DNA of 64,000 bases from Arenibacter sp. F20364 (GTDB taxonomy: Bacteria > Bacteroidota > Bacteroidia > Flavobacteriales > Flavobacteriaceae). Below are positions 37,598 through 47,020 of this stretch, in pieces. The translations under genes and the position numbers were made by a program. The notes under the pieces were generated by a model. That model did not search any database and was not told where the DNA came from. It saw nothing but the letters and a program-made list of their open reading frames with translations. Within the stretch, counting starts at the first letter, position 1. Every line of letters begins with the position of its first letter. The stretch covers positions 62,001-126,000 of the forward strand of contig NZ_JALKBD010000015.1 in NCBI RefSeq assembly GCF_023015905.1. Reading direction: 5' to 3'.

Positions 37598-38494
37598 TTA
37601 TTCTTTTAAGGGCATATATATTTCCGCTACCCATTCAAGTTCATTACCCCCAAAATTTGGATTGCTAAAAAATACCTCCACCGGCCTTTCCGTTACCTCC
37701 ATTCCATTCTTTTTGGCATAGTCCAACAAGGCGTACCATGCACGATCAGAGGTAATATAATTTCCATTGTATATCGCCTTTAACCCCTTAAAGCCATTAA
37801 AATTCTTATACTTTATGATATCATTTTTCGGTAGGCTATCACTTTTAATAATTGGATAACAAAAATTATAGGAAATACTGTCCATCTCCCTGTTCCAATC
37901 TGTAATTTCCAGAAATGGCCTTCCATTCAATGCCACATTATTATCTACCAGCACTGTACTTAAAATAGGATAATTCTGCATCATCCCCTTTGCTTTTCCA
38001 ATCTGCGAGGCCTTAATTGGGATATAGGCGCAATAGGTTTCGGGAAGCTGTTGTTGGGTATCCAGAACGGTGACCTTAAATTTTTCCAAATGCTCATTTA
38101 GGGCATTGTTAAAGTCCAAAATGGTTCTTTTGGTCCGTTTTTCGAAATTGGTATCGAAAAAAGGAATCTTCAACCTGTTCTCCAGGCTATGATCCGCATC
38201 CGAAATGTAAATCTTTATCTTACTTGTAGAATCATTAACAGGAGTTATTTTCCATTGATATTGGTATATTGAATCGTTAAACTTTAATTGCTGCTCAATA
38301 TTTAAAAAATCCTTTTCATGCAATAGTACGGTATTCGTATTGGTATTGCCCCATAATTTAATACTCTGATTAATGGTTCCGGGAAATGTCTTGGATATAA
38401 TGGAAACCGAATAATCATAAGGCTTTAGAAACAGATACCAAACCAAGGATAATAGAAGAAGGAACGCTACGAAATAAACAATTTTGTTTCTCAC
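37598..38494 (-). CDS. Membrane-anchored GyrI-like (effector-binding) domain protein
   Basis: A 298-residue protein with one N-terminal membrane helix (about 5-23), a middle region that looks like an SRPBCC-type lipid/ligand fold (about 30-140), and a C-terminal GyrI-like/AraC effector-binding domain (about 150-298) with GLKAIYNGNYITSDRAWYALL, VTERPVEVFFSNP and EWVAEIYMPLK. No DNA-binding part exists, so it likely binds a small molecule outside the cytoplasm or at the membrane. Orientation and spacing (63 bases to the next gene) suggest membership of the haloperoxidase run. Function unknown. Confidence 0.75.
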   Translation of the reverse strand: MRNKIVYFVAFLLLLSLVWYLFLKPYDYSVSIISKTFPGTINQSIKLWGNTNTNTVLLHEKDFLNIEQQLKFNDSIYQYQWKITPVNDSTSKIKIYISDADHSLENRLKIPFFDTNFEKRTKRTILDFNNALNEHLEKFKVTVLDTQQQLPETYCAYIPIKASQIGKAKGMMQNYPILSTVLVDNNVALNGRPFLEITDWNREMDSISYNFCYPIIKSDSLPKNDIIKYKNFNGFKGLKAIYNGNYITSDRAWYALLDYAKKNGMEVTERPVEVFFSNPNFGGNELEWVAEIYMPLKE

Positions 38495-38565
38495 TAATTG
38501 TAATTTTTACTGGGTAATTAATCTTGAAACCTTCAGAAAAGTCGATAGGAATCCAGCCAATGATA

Positions 38566-39912
38566 CTACTTGGACGCCAATACCTTGTCCCCGTTCATTT
38601 GCAGTTTGTCCACAATAAATTTACCTAATTTCCTGCCCTGTTCTACCCCTACTTCCACTGCCGCCCTATAATGGATACCACCATACATTCGGCTTATTGC
38701 GGCTTCATCCGCTGCCTGATTAAAGGAGGTAAAACTTCTAACCGGTAAACCATAGGGTATTTCGGTATCGTCATCAAACGCAAAATTATCGCCAAAAATA
38801 TTGGTCAAGGCCGTAGCTGCCGCCCCTGAAACCACGGAATGACCACTGGTATACTCAGGAAATGGTGGTGTTTGTAGGACCGGTGCCCAATTTTCATCAA
38901 TATATTGATTTATTACAGTTTCAGGTCGTATTAAATTGGAACGGTATTTTTCGTCCCAACAACTGATAAAGCCATCGGCTATGGCCATTGAAGTTTTGGT
39001 GTAGGCATATACTGTTTTGTCAAAATCCGAGTTTGTTTTTTCACAAGCTATTTTGGTAATCCCGATCCAATGTGCCCCTGGAGTTATTTTTTTTGTTGCG
39101 AACATTAAATGGCCCCTAGTGACGGACACATAAGGATTACAATCCCAAAATTTCGCAATAGCTATCTCTTCCGAGGTGTCCCCTTTTGCGGTGATTTCCA
39201 TACTAATATCGTAGACCTCCTTTACTTCCCTATAAAAGTCGGAACTCTTATCCATGGAAAATGCAGGGGGTGGGGCCGGCACAAATTGATTGGCAGAGTC
39301 AATCACAAAAGGCCTTATTTTACTCCAATGAGGTTCTATCCCATCCATATAAGCCGGTGGGGTTGGCTGCCAACGAGAATTGTCATCAGTATTAATAGTA
39401 AACTTGGGCATAGTCCTAGTCTGCTTATAGTTATCCTTGTCCAACCAATCCACGATATGTTTTACCACCGCCAAACCGTATTCTTGGGAATTGCTGAAGA
39501 TGGTCATGTTCTTATTTTGCCAATCTGCATACAAACTATCGCGATGCATTTCAATTTTATCCTCCGAAAAAATTAAGCGCTTGCTTATTTCCATGTGCGC
39601 AATTAGGGCTGCCATTTGATAATTGATAGGCTTGTCCTTCGAAGGTTCTGGAATAGGGGTCAAATCGGTAACCTGCCCCACCAGAGAACGATAATCCTTG
39701 TTGTTAAGGGCTACAATTTCGTAGGCCGCAATATTGGGATACGCAAAAATTCTACTGGCCACTGGAGGCGAAAAAATATCGTGGATCATCACTTCCGTGA
39801 CCTTATGTATGGAATTATGTAGATCCTGGGAAGTAATTACTATAGGCTCCTCCTTTTTGTTGCACGATATTACGACTGCAAATAATACTAATAATCTTAA
39901 ATATAGTTTCAT
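38566..39912 (-). CDS. Vanadium-dependent haloperoxidase-like / PAP2-family lipoprotein
   Basis: A 448-residue protein with a lipobox at Cys17 (VVISC). The vanadate/phosphate-binding motifs of the PAP2 superfamily are present: K322-x6-R329-P330 (EKYRSNLIRP), TSGHS at 355-359 with His358, and SRMYGGIH at 407-414 with Arg408 and His414. The first motif is more like haloperoxidases than short membrane PAP2 enzymes, as is the long N-terminal region. The Asp usual four residues after the last His is Ala here (HYRAA). It may oxidise halides or act as an acid phosphatase; the sequence does not decide. It is followed by a GyrI-like gene and preceded by two ASPIC lipoproteins. Confidence 0.85.
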   Translation of the reverse strand: MKLYLRLLVLFAVVISCNKKEEPIVITSQDLHNSIHKVTEVMIHDIFSPPVASRIFAYPNIAAYEIVALNNKDYRSLVGQVTDLTPIPEPSKDKPINYQMAALIAHMEISKRLIFSEDKIEMHRDSLYADWQNKNMTIFSNSQEYGLAVVKHIVDWLDKDNYKQTRTMPKFTINTDDNSRWQPTPPAYMDGIEPHWSKIRPFVIDSANQFVPAPPPAFSMDKSSDFYREVKEVYDISMEITAKGDTSEEIAIAKFWDCNPYVSVTRGHLMFATKKITPGAHWIGITKIACEKTNSDFDKTVYAYTKTSMAIADGFISCWDEKYRSNLIRPETVINQYIDENWAPVLQTPPFPEYTSGHSVVSGAAATALTNIFGDNFAFDDDTEIPYGLPVRSFTSFNQAADEAAISRMYGGIHYRAAVEVGVEQGRKLGKFIVDKLQMNGDKVLASK

Positions 39913-39995
39913 CTTAAATTTATGTCAAAATAATTTTTACTCTCTTTCTAACCCTTAAAAATTCATAGTAGAACCTGCTAGGCCATTTTAAAATA

Positions 39996-42900
39996 TTATT
40001 GGTCCATGGTATAAACCTGAGCCTTGTCATCATTAAAGGTGACCAAGAGAAAGGGCTTACCGTTCAAATCTATGATATTCATATGTCTTACAGATTTAAG
40101 CTCCAGTTCCAACCCTAATTTGTTACCCAAAATTACATCATTTTTATTCTTTATCATTGCCCCTGAAAAGGAATCCAATCTCCCGTGATATGGCTTAATA
40201 CCAAAATAGTTCCCCGCAGCCAGAATTTCCGTATTCCCGTCTTTATCAAAGTCGAACTCCAAGAATGCCCTGATAGGGGCAACCTGTAATTCGGACTTAA
40301 AGGGAACAAACGAATATTTTCCGCCATTGTTCTCCAAATAACCGGATTCTAGTGTATTTACCTCAAGAACGGTACTATTCTTAAGGGAATTTTCATCTAA
40401 TATTTCTTCTATGGGTTTACCTGCAAAGGCCTTATAGGTCAAAAATTTCTTTCTAAGGCCAACCATTTGGCTAGATAGTTCATCCAATCCTTCCAAGGGA
40501 TAATATGTGCCGTTTTTTTCAGTGGCTATAATGGTCTCTGTACTTCCGTTCTGGTCAAAGTCCGAATAAAACATTTTCATTGGATATTTATCCGAGGCCT
40601 TAAACTTGGTATTGCCTCCCCAATTTCCAAGTAGATAATCCAAGTCTCCATCCCTATCCATATCAAATGGGATTATACACTCCCAGAGGCCATTATAAGG
40701 GCGGTCGAGAGGCGTAATTTCCTTAAGGTTACCATTAGTAGTGTTCAAAAAGAATTTTGGAGACATCCACTCACCTACTACAATTAGATCCAATACGCCA
40801 TCATTGTTTAAATCGGTCCATACCGCATCAGTGACCATACCTACCTTTTGCAGCTCCCTATTTTCCGCTATGGAGAATTTTCCTTTATCATTTCTTAGTA
40901 TATAGGAATTAGGGACATTGCCAAAATCGTTCGTTGTAGCATTATTGCCAATAAACAGATCCAGGTCCCCATCATTGTCAAAATCACTTTCCCGTATTAC
41001 CGCCGCATTTTCAAAATATTCAGGCAGAAAAGAAGTCACAAAACCACTACTATCTTGAATATAATAACTATCCAATAAGGGAGGCATTTCATCATAAAAA
41101 TCCCCTCCACCTGTTCCAACAACCAGATCGCCCCTATTGTCATTGTTCAAATCCGCTATTACAGCAGAAATATCTTCCTTTATGGAGTCATTGGCAATAT
41201 TCGCGATTCTCTTTTCCAAATAGGTAGTATCCCCTTGTAGAAATATTCTGGACGGAATATATTTGGAACCTCCAAAGAACAGATCTTCTTTTCCATCACC
41301 ATTCAAATCACCAATAGCCACTGCCGGACCACGATCCGATATCTGATAGGGGATCAATTTTTGTCTGTTGATGTCCAAATAATTGTCTTCGATATGTGTA
41401 AAATCGATGCCCAGGTTGCCGGCAACCTTATTGAATATCTTATTGGAAGAAGGCCTTAGCGAACTGTAACTGAAAGGCTTTGTGTTCTCAGGGGAAACCA
41501 ACAAGGTCTGATTGGTTGCCACTTCTGTTAAGACTTGAAAGGTCTTATCAGGCCAAACAATTTTTAGGGAATCTACCGTATTTTGTTTGCCAAAACCAAA
41601 ATGGAGCATAGGTTCCGAAGAAGCTTGGAAACCTCGAACAGTATACAGTTCCTTGTACTGTAATCCCCCATTTAGATAAGCAAAAACCTTGGTGCCAATA
41701 CCAAGTTTATTTTTGGCCTTATAATTAAACCTGAGTTTTAAATAACTAGCCTTGGTGTCCGTTTTGTTGATGTACAATGCTGTTGGACTGTTGAGGGTAC
41801 TGGTTATCAGATCCAGATCACCATCATTGTCCAAATCTGCCATGGCCGTTGCCCCGGAAATCAGGGTGTCCTTCACCGTCCAAATGCCAGACATATCCTT
41901 GTATTTCATGTCTTTCCCGCCTTTAAAAACAGAATTATGGGTCACCCCGGAAGGCATCATATTCAGCGCTTGTTGGTCCACAAGTTTTGTATTGCTCAGC
42001 TTATTTCTAATTTGTTCGTCCGATGCAAATTTTATAAAGTCAAGGTCGTTGGGCCTTTTGGGAATCCCGTTGGAAATAAAGATATCCTGCTCCCCATCTT
42101 GGTCATAATCACCAAATAATGCACTCCAACTCCAATCGGTCGCCGCAATTCCGCTTTGGATCGCCGTTTCCGAATAAGGTGTATTATGTTGGTTTACAAA
42201 CAACATATTCCTAGAATATTGGTAGTGATAACCAAAACGTTCCACCCTTAAAATCTGAGTTTGGGTAAGATCATCACCTTCTGAAGACTTAAGTACCTTT
42301 TCATCTTCGGGGAGCATGTCCAAAGAAATAAGATCTGGCCAACCATCGTGGTTAATATCGGCAACATCACTCCCCATAGAAAATTTGGTGGTATGGCCAA
42401 AATAGTTGCGCAATTGCTCAGAAAATGTTCCATTGCCGTTGTTGATATAATAATAATCGTCTTCGTGAAAATCATTACCAACATAAATATCCGGATATCC
42501 GTCCTGATTAAAATCGGCAATAGCGATGCCCAGTCCGTATCCGTTGGCACCACCATAAATACCCGCATCCGCGCTAACGTCCACAAATATACCTCCATCA
42601 TTACGCAATAACTTGTCTCCGGACTGGGCATTTCTCTTATTCCTTACTTCGGCCTTCCCGTATGACTGTTGGGTATGCACCGCATGGTTTAGTAGATACA
42701 AATCCAAATCCCCGTCCAGATCATAATCCAACAAAGCCGCGGAACTGCTATAGGTATCAAAATCGAGACCATATTGGGCCGCACTCTCGGTAAACGTTGT
42801 GTCCCCATTGTTTATATACAGCTCGTTTTGTCCATTAAAACCATTTATCCCTACCACGGCGCAAACGTAGATATCCAGCAATCCGTCCCCATTAATGTCG

Positions 42901-43247
42901 CCCATTATGGCTCCGGTATTCCATGTACTCTCCCCTGATACACCTGCAGTTTGGGTAATATCCTTAAACTTTAACCCACCTTCATTTAAGTATAATTTAT
43001 TTTTAACCTGGTTTCCTGAGAGGAAAATATCGGGCAATCCGTCCCCATTTATATCCCCTGTGGCGACTCCTCCCCCATTGTAGAAATACAAATAGTCCAG
43101 AATGTTCAGGTCATCGGATTCTGTAACGGTATTTTGAAATTCGATTCCTGTATTGCTGGGCAATGGGTTCCTGAAAATTTCACCTTCCTTTTGGCCGCAA
43201 CCTATGAGAACCACTGTGCATAAAATGTATAAAGCAAATCTACTCAT
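39996..43247 (-). CDS. FG-GAP/VCBS repeat lipoprotein with ASPIC/UnbV domain (copy 1)
   Basis: From ATG 43247 the protein has 1083 residues and a clean type II signal (LIGC). The ten-codon longer start at 43277 would bury the signal. Integrin-like FG-GAP repeats with Ca-binding DxNxDGxxD loops recur (GDINGDGLPD, DYDLDGDLDL, ADFNQDGYPD, SDFDQNGSTE). An ASPIC/UnbV domain lies near 510-590 (GIGTKVFAYLNGG, TVRGFQASSEPMLHFGFG, DSLKIVWPDK). A second propeller follows. Such proteins are cell-surface and common near SusC/D genes; their ligand is not known. Its start overlaps the stop of copy 2 by eight bases, so the pair is cotranslated. Confidence 0.88.
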   Translation of the reverse strand: MSRFALYILCTVVLIGCGQKEGEIFRNPLPSNTGIEFQNTVTESDDLNILDYLYFYNGGGVATGDINGDGLPDIFLSGNQVKNKLYLNEGGLKFKDITQTAGVSGESTWNTGAIMGDINGDGLLDIYVCAVVGINGFNGQNELYINNGDTTFTESAAQYGLDFDTYSSSAALLDYDLDGDLDLYLLNHAVHTQQSYGKAEVRNKRNAQSGDKLLRNDGGIFVDVSADAGIYGGANGYGLGIAIADFNQDGYPDIYVGNDFHEDDYYYINNGNGTFSEQLRNYFGHTTKFSMGSDVADINHDGWPDLISLDMLPEDEKVLKSSEGDDLTQTQILRVERFGYHYQYSRNMLFVNQHNTPYSETAIQSGIAATDWSWSALFGDYDQDGEQDIFISNGIPKRPNDLDFIKFASDEQIRNKLSNTKLVDQQALNMMPSGVTHNSVFKGGKDMKYKDMSGIWTVKDTLISGATAMADLDNDGDLDLITSTLNSPTALYINKTDTKASYLKLRFNYKAKNKLGIGTKVFAYLNGGLQYKELYTVRGFQASSEPMLHFGFGKQNTVDSLKIVWPDKTFQVLTEVATNQTLLVSPENTKPFSYSSLRPSSNKIFNKVAGNLGIDFTHIEDNYLDINRQKLIPYQISDRGPAVAIGDLNGDGKEDLFFGGSKYIPSRIFLQGDTTYLEKRIANIANDSIKEDISAVIADLNNDNRGDLVVGTGGGDFYDEMPPLLDSYYIQDSSGFVTSFLPEYFENAAVIRESDFDNDGDLDLFIGNNATTNDFGNVPNSYILRNDKGKFSIAENRELQKVGMVTDAVWTDLNNDGVLDLIVVGEWMSPKFFLNTTNGNLKEITPLDRPYNGLWECIIPFDMDRDGDLDYLLGNWGGNTKFKASDKYPMKMFYSDFDQNGSTETIIATEKNGTYYPLEGLDELSSQMVGLRKKFLTYKAFAGKPIEEILDENSLKNSTVLEVNTLESGYLENNGGKYSFVPFKSELQVAPIRAFLEFDFDKDGNTEILAAGNYFGIKPYHGRLDSFSGAMIKNKNDVILGNKLGLELELKSVRHMNIIDLNGKPFLLVTFNDDKAQVYTMDQ

Positions 43248-46200
43248 CAAGCGCAAATACTTTTGGTTTGTTATCATTTATGGCAGCGATGACGAATCGT
43301 TTTCCATTTTTGTCATTAAACTGTTCAATTTGCTTCACCTCCTCCTTAATAAAAAACCCGCTTTCATCATAATTCTGCCATTCAAAGTCCAGTTTATCAT
43401 TTCCTAAAAGAACACTGCCAAAATTGGCGTCCAATCGCGAGAATTGAGGTTTAAATTCAAAATTATTACCCCCCATTATAAGGTCTAAATAACCATCATT
43501 ATTAAGGTCGGCACAAGTTATTCCACAAACACAGGACAATTGAATACGTCCCGGCAATTTTTTGATGGTGAATTTCCCTCCTCCTTCATTAATAGCAATC
43601 ACAGATTCCTGAATGGTACCCTCCTTGACAATGGATTTATCAAAAATTTCTCCAGAAAAGAGTTCTCCGATCGTTTTTTTAGCATATTCGGAAGACTTGA
43701 GATTTTGTTTTTTCAAGGCAACCATTTGAGTCGTCAATTCCTTCTTTTGATGAATAGGATAGTCCTTTCCTTCAAAATTACGAGTGGTAATTTGTTCAAT
43801 GGTCCCATTATTATCAAAATCATTGACCCACAGTTTCATAGGATTCTCTCGGGAGCAGGAATAGGGCACATTATTTCCCTGATTTCCTAAAATCAAATCC
43901 ATGTCCCCGTCATTGTCCAAATCCTCGGCACTAAGTGTATTCCACCATCCGGTTAGGCTGTCCAATGCAGTATTCATTTTGGACATTCTCTTACCGGAAT
44001 TCTTATAGATTACAGGCCTTCCCCAATCTGCTACGGTAATTAGATCTTTCTTTTTATCGCCATCCATGTCTTCCCATATAGCGTCCGTGACCATGCCCGC
44101 TTGTTTGGTGTCGTAAGCCAGACGTTCTGTAGCGTCTATAAATGTTCCATCTCCCTTGTTTTCCAAGAATAAATGGTCCGGATCCAAACCGTAATTTCCC
44201 ACAACACTCCTAGAACCTATAAAGACGTCCATATCCCCGTCATTGTCAAAATCGTTGGGTGCTATTACGGCAATATTTTTAAAGGTACTGGGCAAAATTT
44301 CGGAAGAAGCTTCAAAACTACCCTTACCGTTATTAATATACAGCCTTGCTCTATAGAATTTTTCATCCCCTACCTGATTACCGGCATTTCCTACCATAAG
44401 GTCCATATCCCCATCGCCATCTACATCCAAAAAGGCCGCGGCCGTATCCTCCAGTGTCACATCCTTTTCAAAGGCCTTTTGATTGGTAGCCGTCAATTTC
44501 CCATTGCCATTATGAAGGTAAAGCACTCCAGCTTGTTCAGCACCACCTCCCACAAAAATGTCTTCATTACCATCACCATTAACGTCGGCCACAGCCAAAG
44601 CCGGTCCATCTTGGGAGAGCATTTTTGAGATCAGTCCTTCGTAATCGAAGTCATTGTAATTATTCTCTTTATGCACCAATAATTCGGAATTGCCCAATTC
44701 TTTTAGAAGTGGATTCACTATGTTCTTATTATTGGGAACAAATATATCCAGAGCCTCGGAATTTTTAAGGGTAAGGAACTGATTGGTTTTGATATTATTG
44801 AATTTCTGGGTCCGGTCATCGGGCCAAATTACCTGCATTGAATCTATGGAAGTATTCTTTCCCAAACCTATGGTCATAATATAGTCTACAGAGGATTGAA
44901 ACCCTCTAGAAGGCATTAATTCCTGCACTATTACCTGGTTGTCAAAATAAAGTTTAACGGTGGTTCCTATGGCAAATTTATTCTCACCGCTACCTTCAAA
45001 CTTTAATTTAAGATAATTGTTTCCCGGCTTTTTTTCGCTATGGTTCTCGTATAAAAAGGCTTCCATATTAACATTGTTGACCACAATATCAAGATCCCCA
45101 TCGTTATCTAGATCACCATATGCCGCTCCATTGGACATACTGGGCAGTTCCAAGCCCCATTTCTTGGTTTCATTGGAAAATGTAATATCTCCATTGTTCC
45201 TATACGCGTAGTTGGGTTGGGGAGCTATAGGCATTTTGTCTATAATGGAATCTATAGATTGCTTCTCCCCTGTGAGCGCCATATTTTGAATGATTTCGTT
45301 GGCAAAAAAGTCAACAAAATCCAAATCCGTCAAATCGTGATTTATACCATTGGTAATGTATATATCCTTTAAACCGTCATTGTCCATATCGAATAGAAGT
45401 CCAGCCCAGCTCCAATCGGTCTTGGCAACCCCACTGTAATAGGCCACTTCGGAAAACGTATTGTTCCCATTATTCAACTGCAAAGTATTTTGAATGTACT
45501 GTTGATAGAAATCCTTGCTCTGTTTTAATTTAAAAACGTTGTAGCCTTCAAACTCCATAACCGATTTTACCCTTTGATCCCCTTCCGGTAGCATATCCGT
45601 GATGAAGATGTCCGCATAACCATCATTATTTATATCGGCCATATCTATACCCATTGCAGATAAACTTAAATGGGAGGTCCATTGTTCAATTTCTTCCTTA
45701 AAGGTGCCATCTTTTTGATTGATATAGAGATAATCCCTTTCGTAAAAATCATTTGACACATAGATGTCGGGATAGAGATCCCCATTGATATCACTCACCA
45801 TTACCCCAAGTCCAAAGCCTATTAAACTTCCATAAATACCGGCTTTTTCACTTACATCCACAAACTTGCCGTTGTCATTTCTCAAAAGCATATCGCCCAC
45901 ACCCTTGAAGATATCCGGAACTCCCGCCCAATCTTGGGCCCTAACCTCGCGTTGTTCGGCATATCCCAAGCTACTAACGGGTACATTACTATTATTCAAG
46001 ATATAGGCATCCAGATCCCCATCCTTATCGTAGTCAAAAAAAGTGGCGTGGGTAGAAAACCCGGTTTTGGCCAAATTATATTCCGCTGCCTTCTCGGTAA
46101 AGGTAAGATCACCATTATTTATGTACAGGTCATTGTCATGGTTATTCCCCTCCATATTTCCTGCATTACTTACATAAAGATCCAATAAGCCATCATTATT

Positions 46201-46596
46201 AATATCTACCATGGTCACTCCTGTGGACCAAGGCTTATTGCCTTGAACTCCAGCTTTTTCAGATATATCTTCAAATTCAAGGCCTCCTTTGTTCAAATAG
46301 AGCTTGTTGGCGACCATGTTCCCGGTGAGATATATATCGGGAAGGCCATCATTATTGATGTCGCCGATGGCTACCCCACCTCCATTATAAAAATTTCGGT
46401 ATTTAAAAATGTTGAAGTTTTTCTGGTTTACCACCTTGTTCACAAAGTCGATTCCTGTTTTTTCGGAGGCCAATAAGGAGAATAATGTCTCCTCTTTTAT
46501 TTCAGATGCTTTATCTACTTCTTTTTTTTGGGAACAAGAACCCAACGATAATATTACCAATAAAATAAGGCTTACCCTTATATTAAATCTACCCAT
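43240..46596 (-). CDS. FG-GAP/VCBS repeat lipoprotein with ASPIC/UnbV domain (copy 2)
   Basis: A 1118-residue paralogue of copy 1 with the same plan: lipobox (LGSC, Cys about 21), an N-terminal propeller with FKYRNFYNGGGVAIGDIN and many DxNxDGxxD loops, an ASPIC/UnbV domain near 530-610 (AIGTTVKLYFDNQ, SRGFQSSVDYIMTIGLG, QVIWPDD), and a second FG-GAP propeller with a DxDGDGDMDLMVGN block. Both copies share the NGGGVA-GDIN opening. It is first in the minus-strand run that leads to the haloperoxidase-like gene. The upstream region (46597-47020) is shared with the divergent SLC5 symporter, so the two could be co-regulated. Confidence 0.88.
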   Translation of the reverse strand: MGRFNIRVSLILLVILSLGSCSQKKEVDKASEIKEETLFSLLASEKTGIDFVNKVVNQKNFNIFKYRNFYNGGGVAIGDINNDGLPDIYLTGNMVANKLYLNKGGLEFEDISEKAGVQGNKPWSTGVTMVDINNDGLLDLYVSNAGNMEGNNHDNDLYINNGDLTFTEKAAEYNLAKTGFSTHATFFDYDKDGDLDAYILNNSNVPVSSLGYAEQREVRAQDWAGVPDIFKGVGDMLLRNDNGKFVDVSEKAGIYGSLIGFGLGVMVSDINGDLYPDIYVSNDFYERDYLYINQKDGTFKEEIEQWTSHLSLSAMGIDMADINNDGYADIFITDMLPEGDQRVKSVMEFEGYNVFKLKQSKDFYQQYIQNTLQLNNGNNTFSEVAYYSGVAKTDWSWAGLLFDMDNDGLKDIYITNGINHDLTDLDFVDFFANEIIQNMALTGEKQSIDSIIDKMPIAPQPNYAYRNNGDITFSNETKKWGLELPSMSNGAAYGDLDNDGDLDIVVNNVNMEAFLYENHSEKKPGNNYLKLKFEGSGENKFAIGTTVKLYFDNQVIVQELMPSRGFQSSVDYIMTIGLGKNTSIDSMQVIWPDDRTQKFNNIKTNQFLTLKNSEALDIFVPNNKNIVNPLLKELGNSELLVHKENNYNDFDYEGLISKMLSQDGPALAVADVNGDGNEDIFVGGGAEQAGVLYLHNGNGKLTATNQKAFEKDVTLEDTAAAFLDVDGDGDMDLMVGNAGNQVGDEKFYRARLYINNGKGSFEASSEILPSTFKNIAVIAPNDFDNDGDMDVFIGSRSVVGNYGLDPDHLFLENKGDGTFIDATERLAYDTKQAGMVTDAIWEDMDGDKKKDLITVADWGRPVIYKNSGKRMSKMNTALDSLTGWWNTLSAEDLDNDGDMDLILGNQGNNVPYSCSRENPMKLWVNDFDNNGTIEQITTRNFEGKDYPIHQKKELTTQMVALKKQNLKSSEYAKKTIGELFSGEIFDKSIVKEGTIQESVIAINEGGGKFTIKKLPGRIQLSCVCGITCADLNNDGYLDLIMGGNNFEFKPQFSRLDANFGSVLLGNDKLDFEWQNYDESGFFIKEEVKQIEQFNDKNGKRFVIAAINDNKPKVFALDE

Positions 46597-47020
46597 AAAT
46601 CTTTGTGATTATTTTTAAAGACGGTCCTAAATACATATTAAATGTAGTCTACGCCGTTTTACCAAATTAAAATTAAGTTCATTTTCCGACAATTTTTTTC
46701 AGTCACTCAGAAAAGTAAATTCCAATAAAAGATTTGGTCCGAAAAAACGCTGTTATCGACCACCAATCGCAAAATTTAAAAACGTTTTGGAAACCAGTAT
46801 TCAAAGGAAAAAACCAACATTTAAATATTAGCGCCAAGATAATTAAAGTTCAATAAATTACAGGTGCCGGAACTGTTAATATTGATATTTTTTTGCGTTT
46901 TACTGATATAATATTGATATATTTTTAAAGTGCATTTTGTGATAAATCAAATATACATGCCATATATTACAAATAATCCAATATATTTAGCCCAAACAAC
47001 CAATTAAACTCCATATTATA
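46597..47020. promoter_or_regulatory. Divergent regulatory region between ASPIC copy 2 and the SLC5 symporter
   Basis: A very AT-rich 424-base region without a gene. It holds the palindrome AAAACGTTTT at 46779-46788, identical to one upstream of susC. It also has a 12-base direct repeat TAATATTGATAT at 46877-46888 and 46909-46920, 32 bases apart (about three helix turns). No exact -33/-7 pair was found for the symporter. A CAAATATA (minus-strand -7 match) lies at 46948-46955 but is far from the minus-strand gene. Confidence 0.5.
46779..46788. promoter_or_regulatory. LacI-type operator candidate AAAACGTTTT (symporter side)
   Basis: A perfect 10-base palindrome with the central CG typical of LacI-family operators, 233 bases before the symporter start. 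The same ten bases occur at 54301-54310 between susC and lacI; I saw no other exact copy in the window. Confidence 0.5.
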
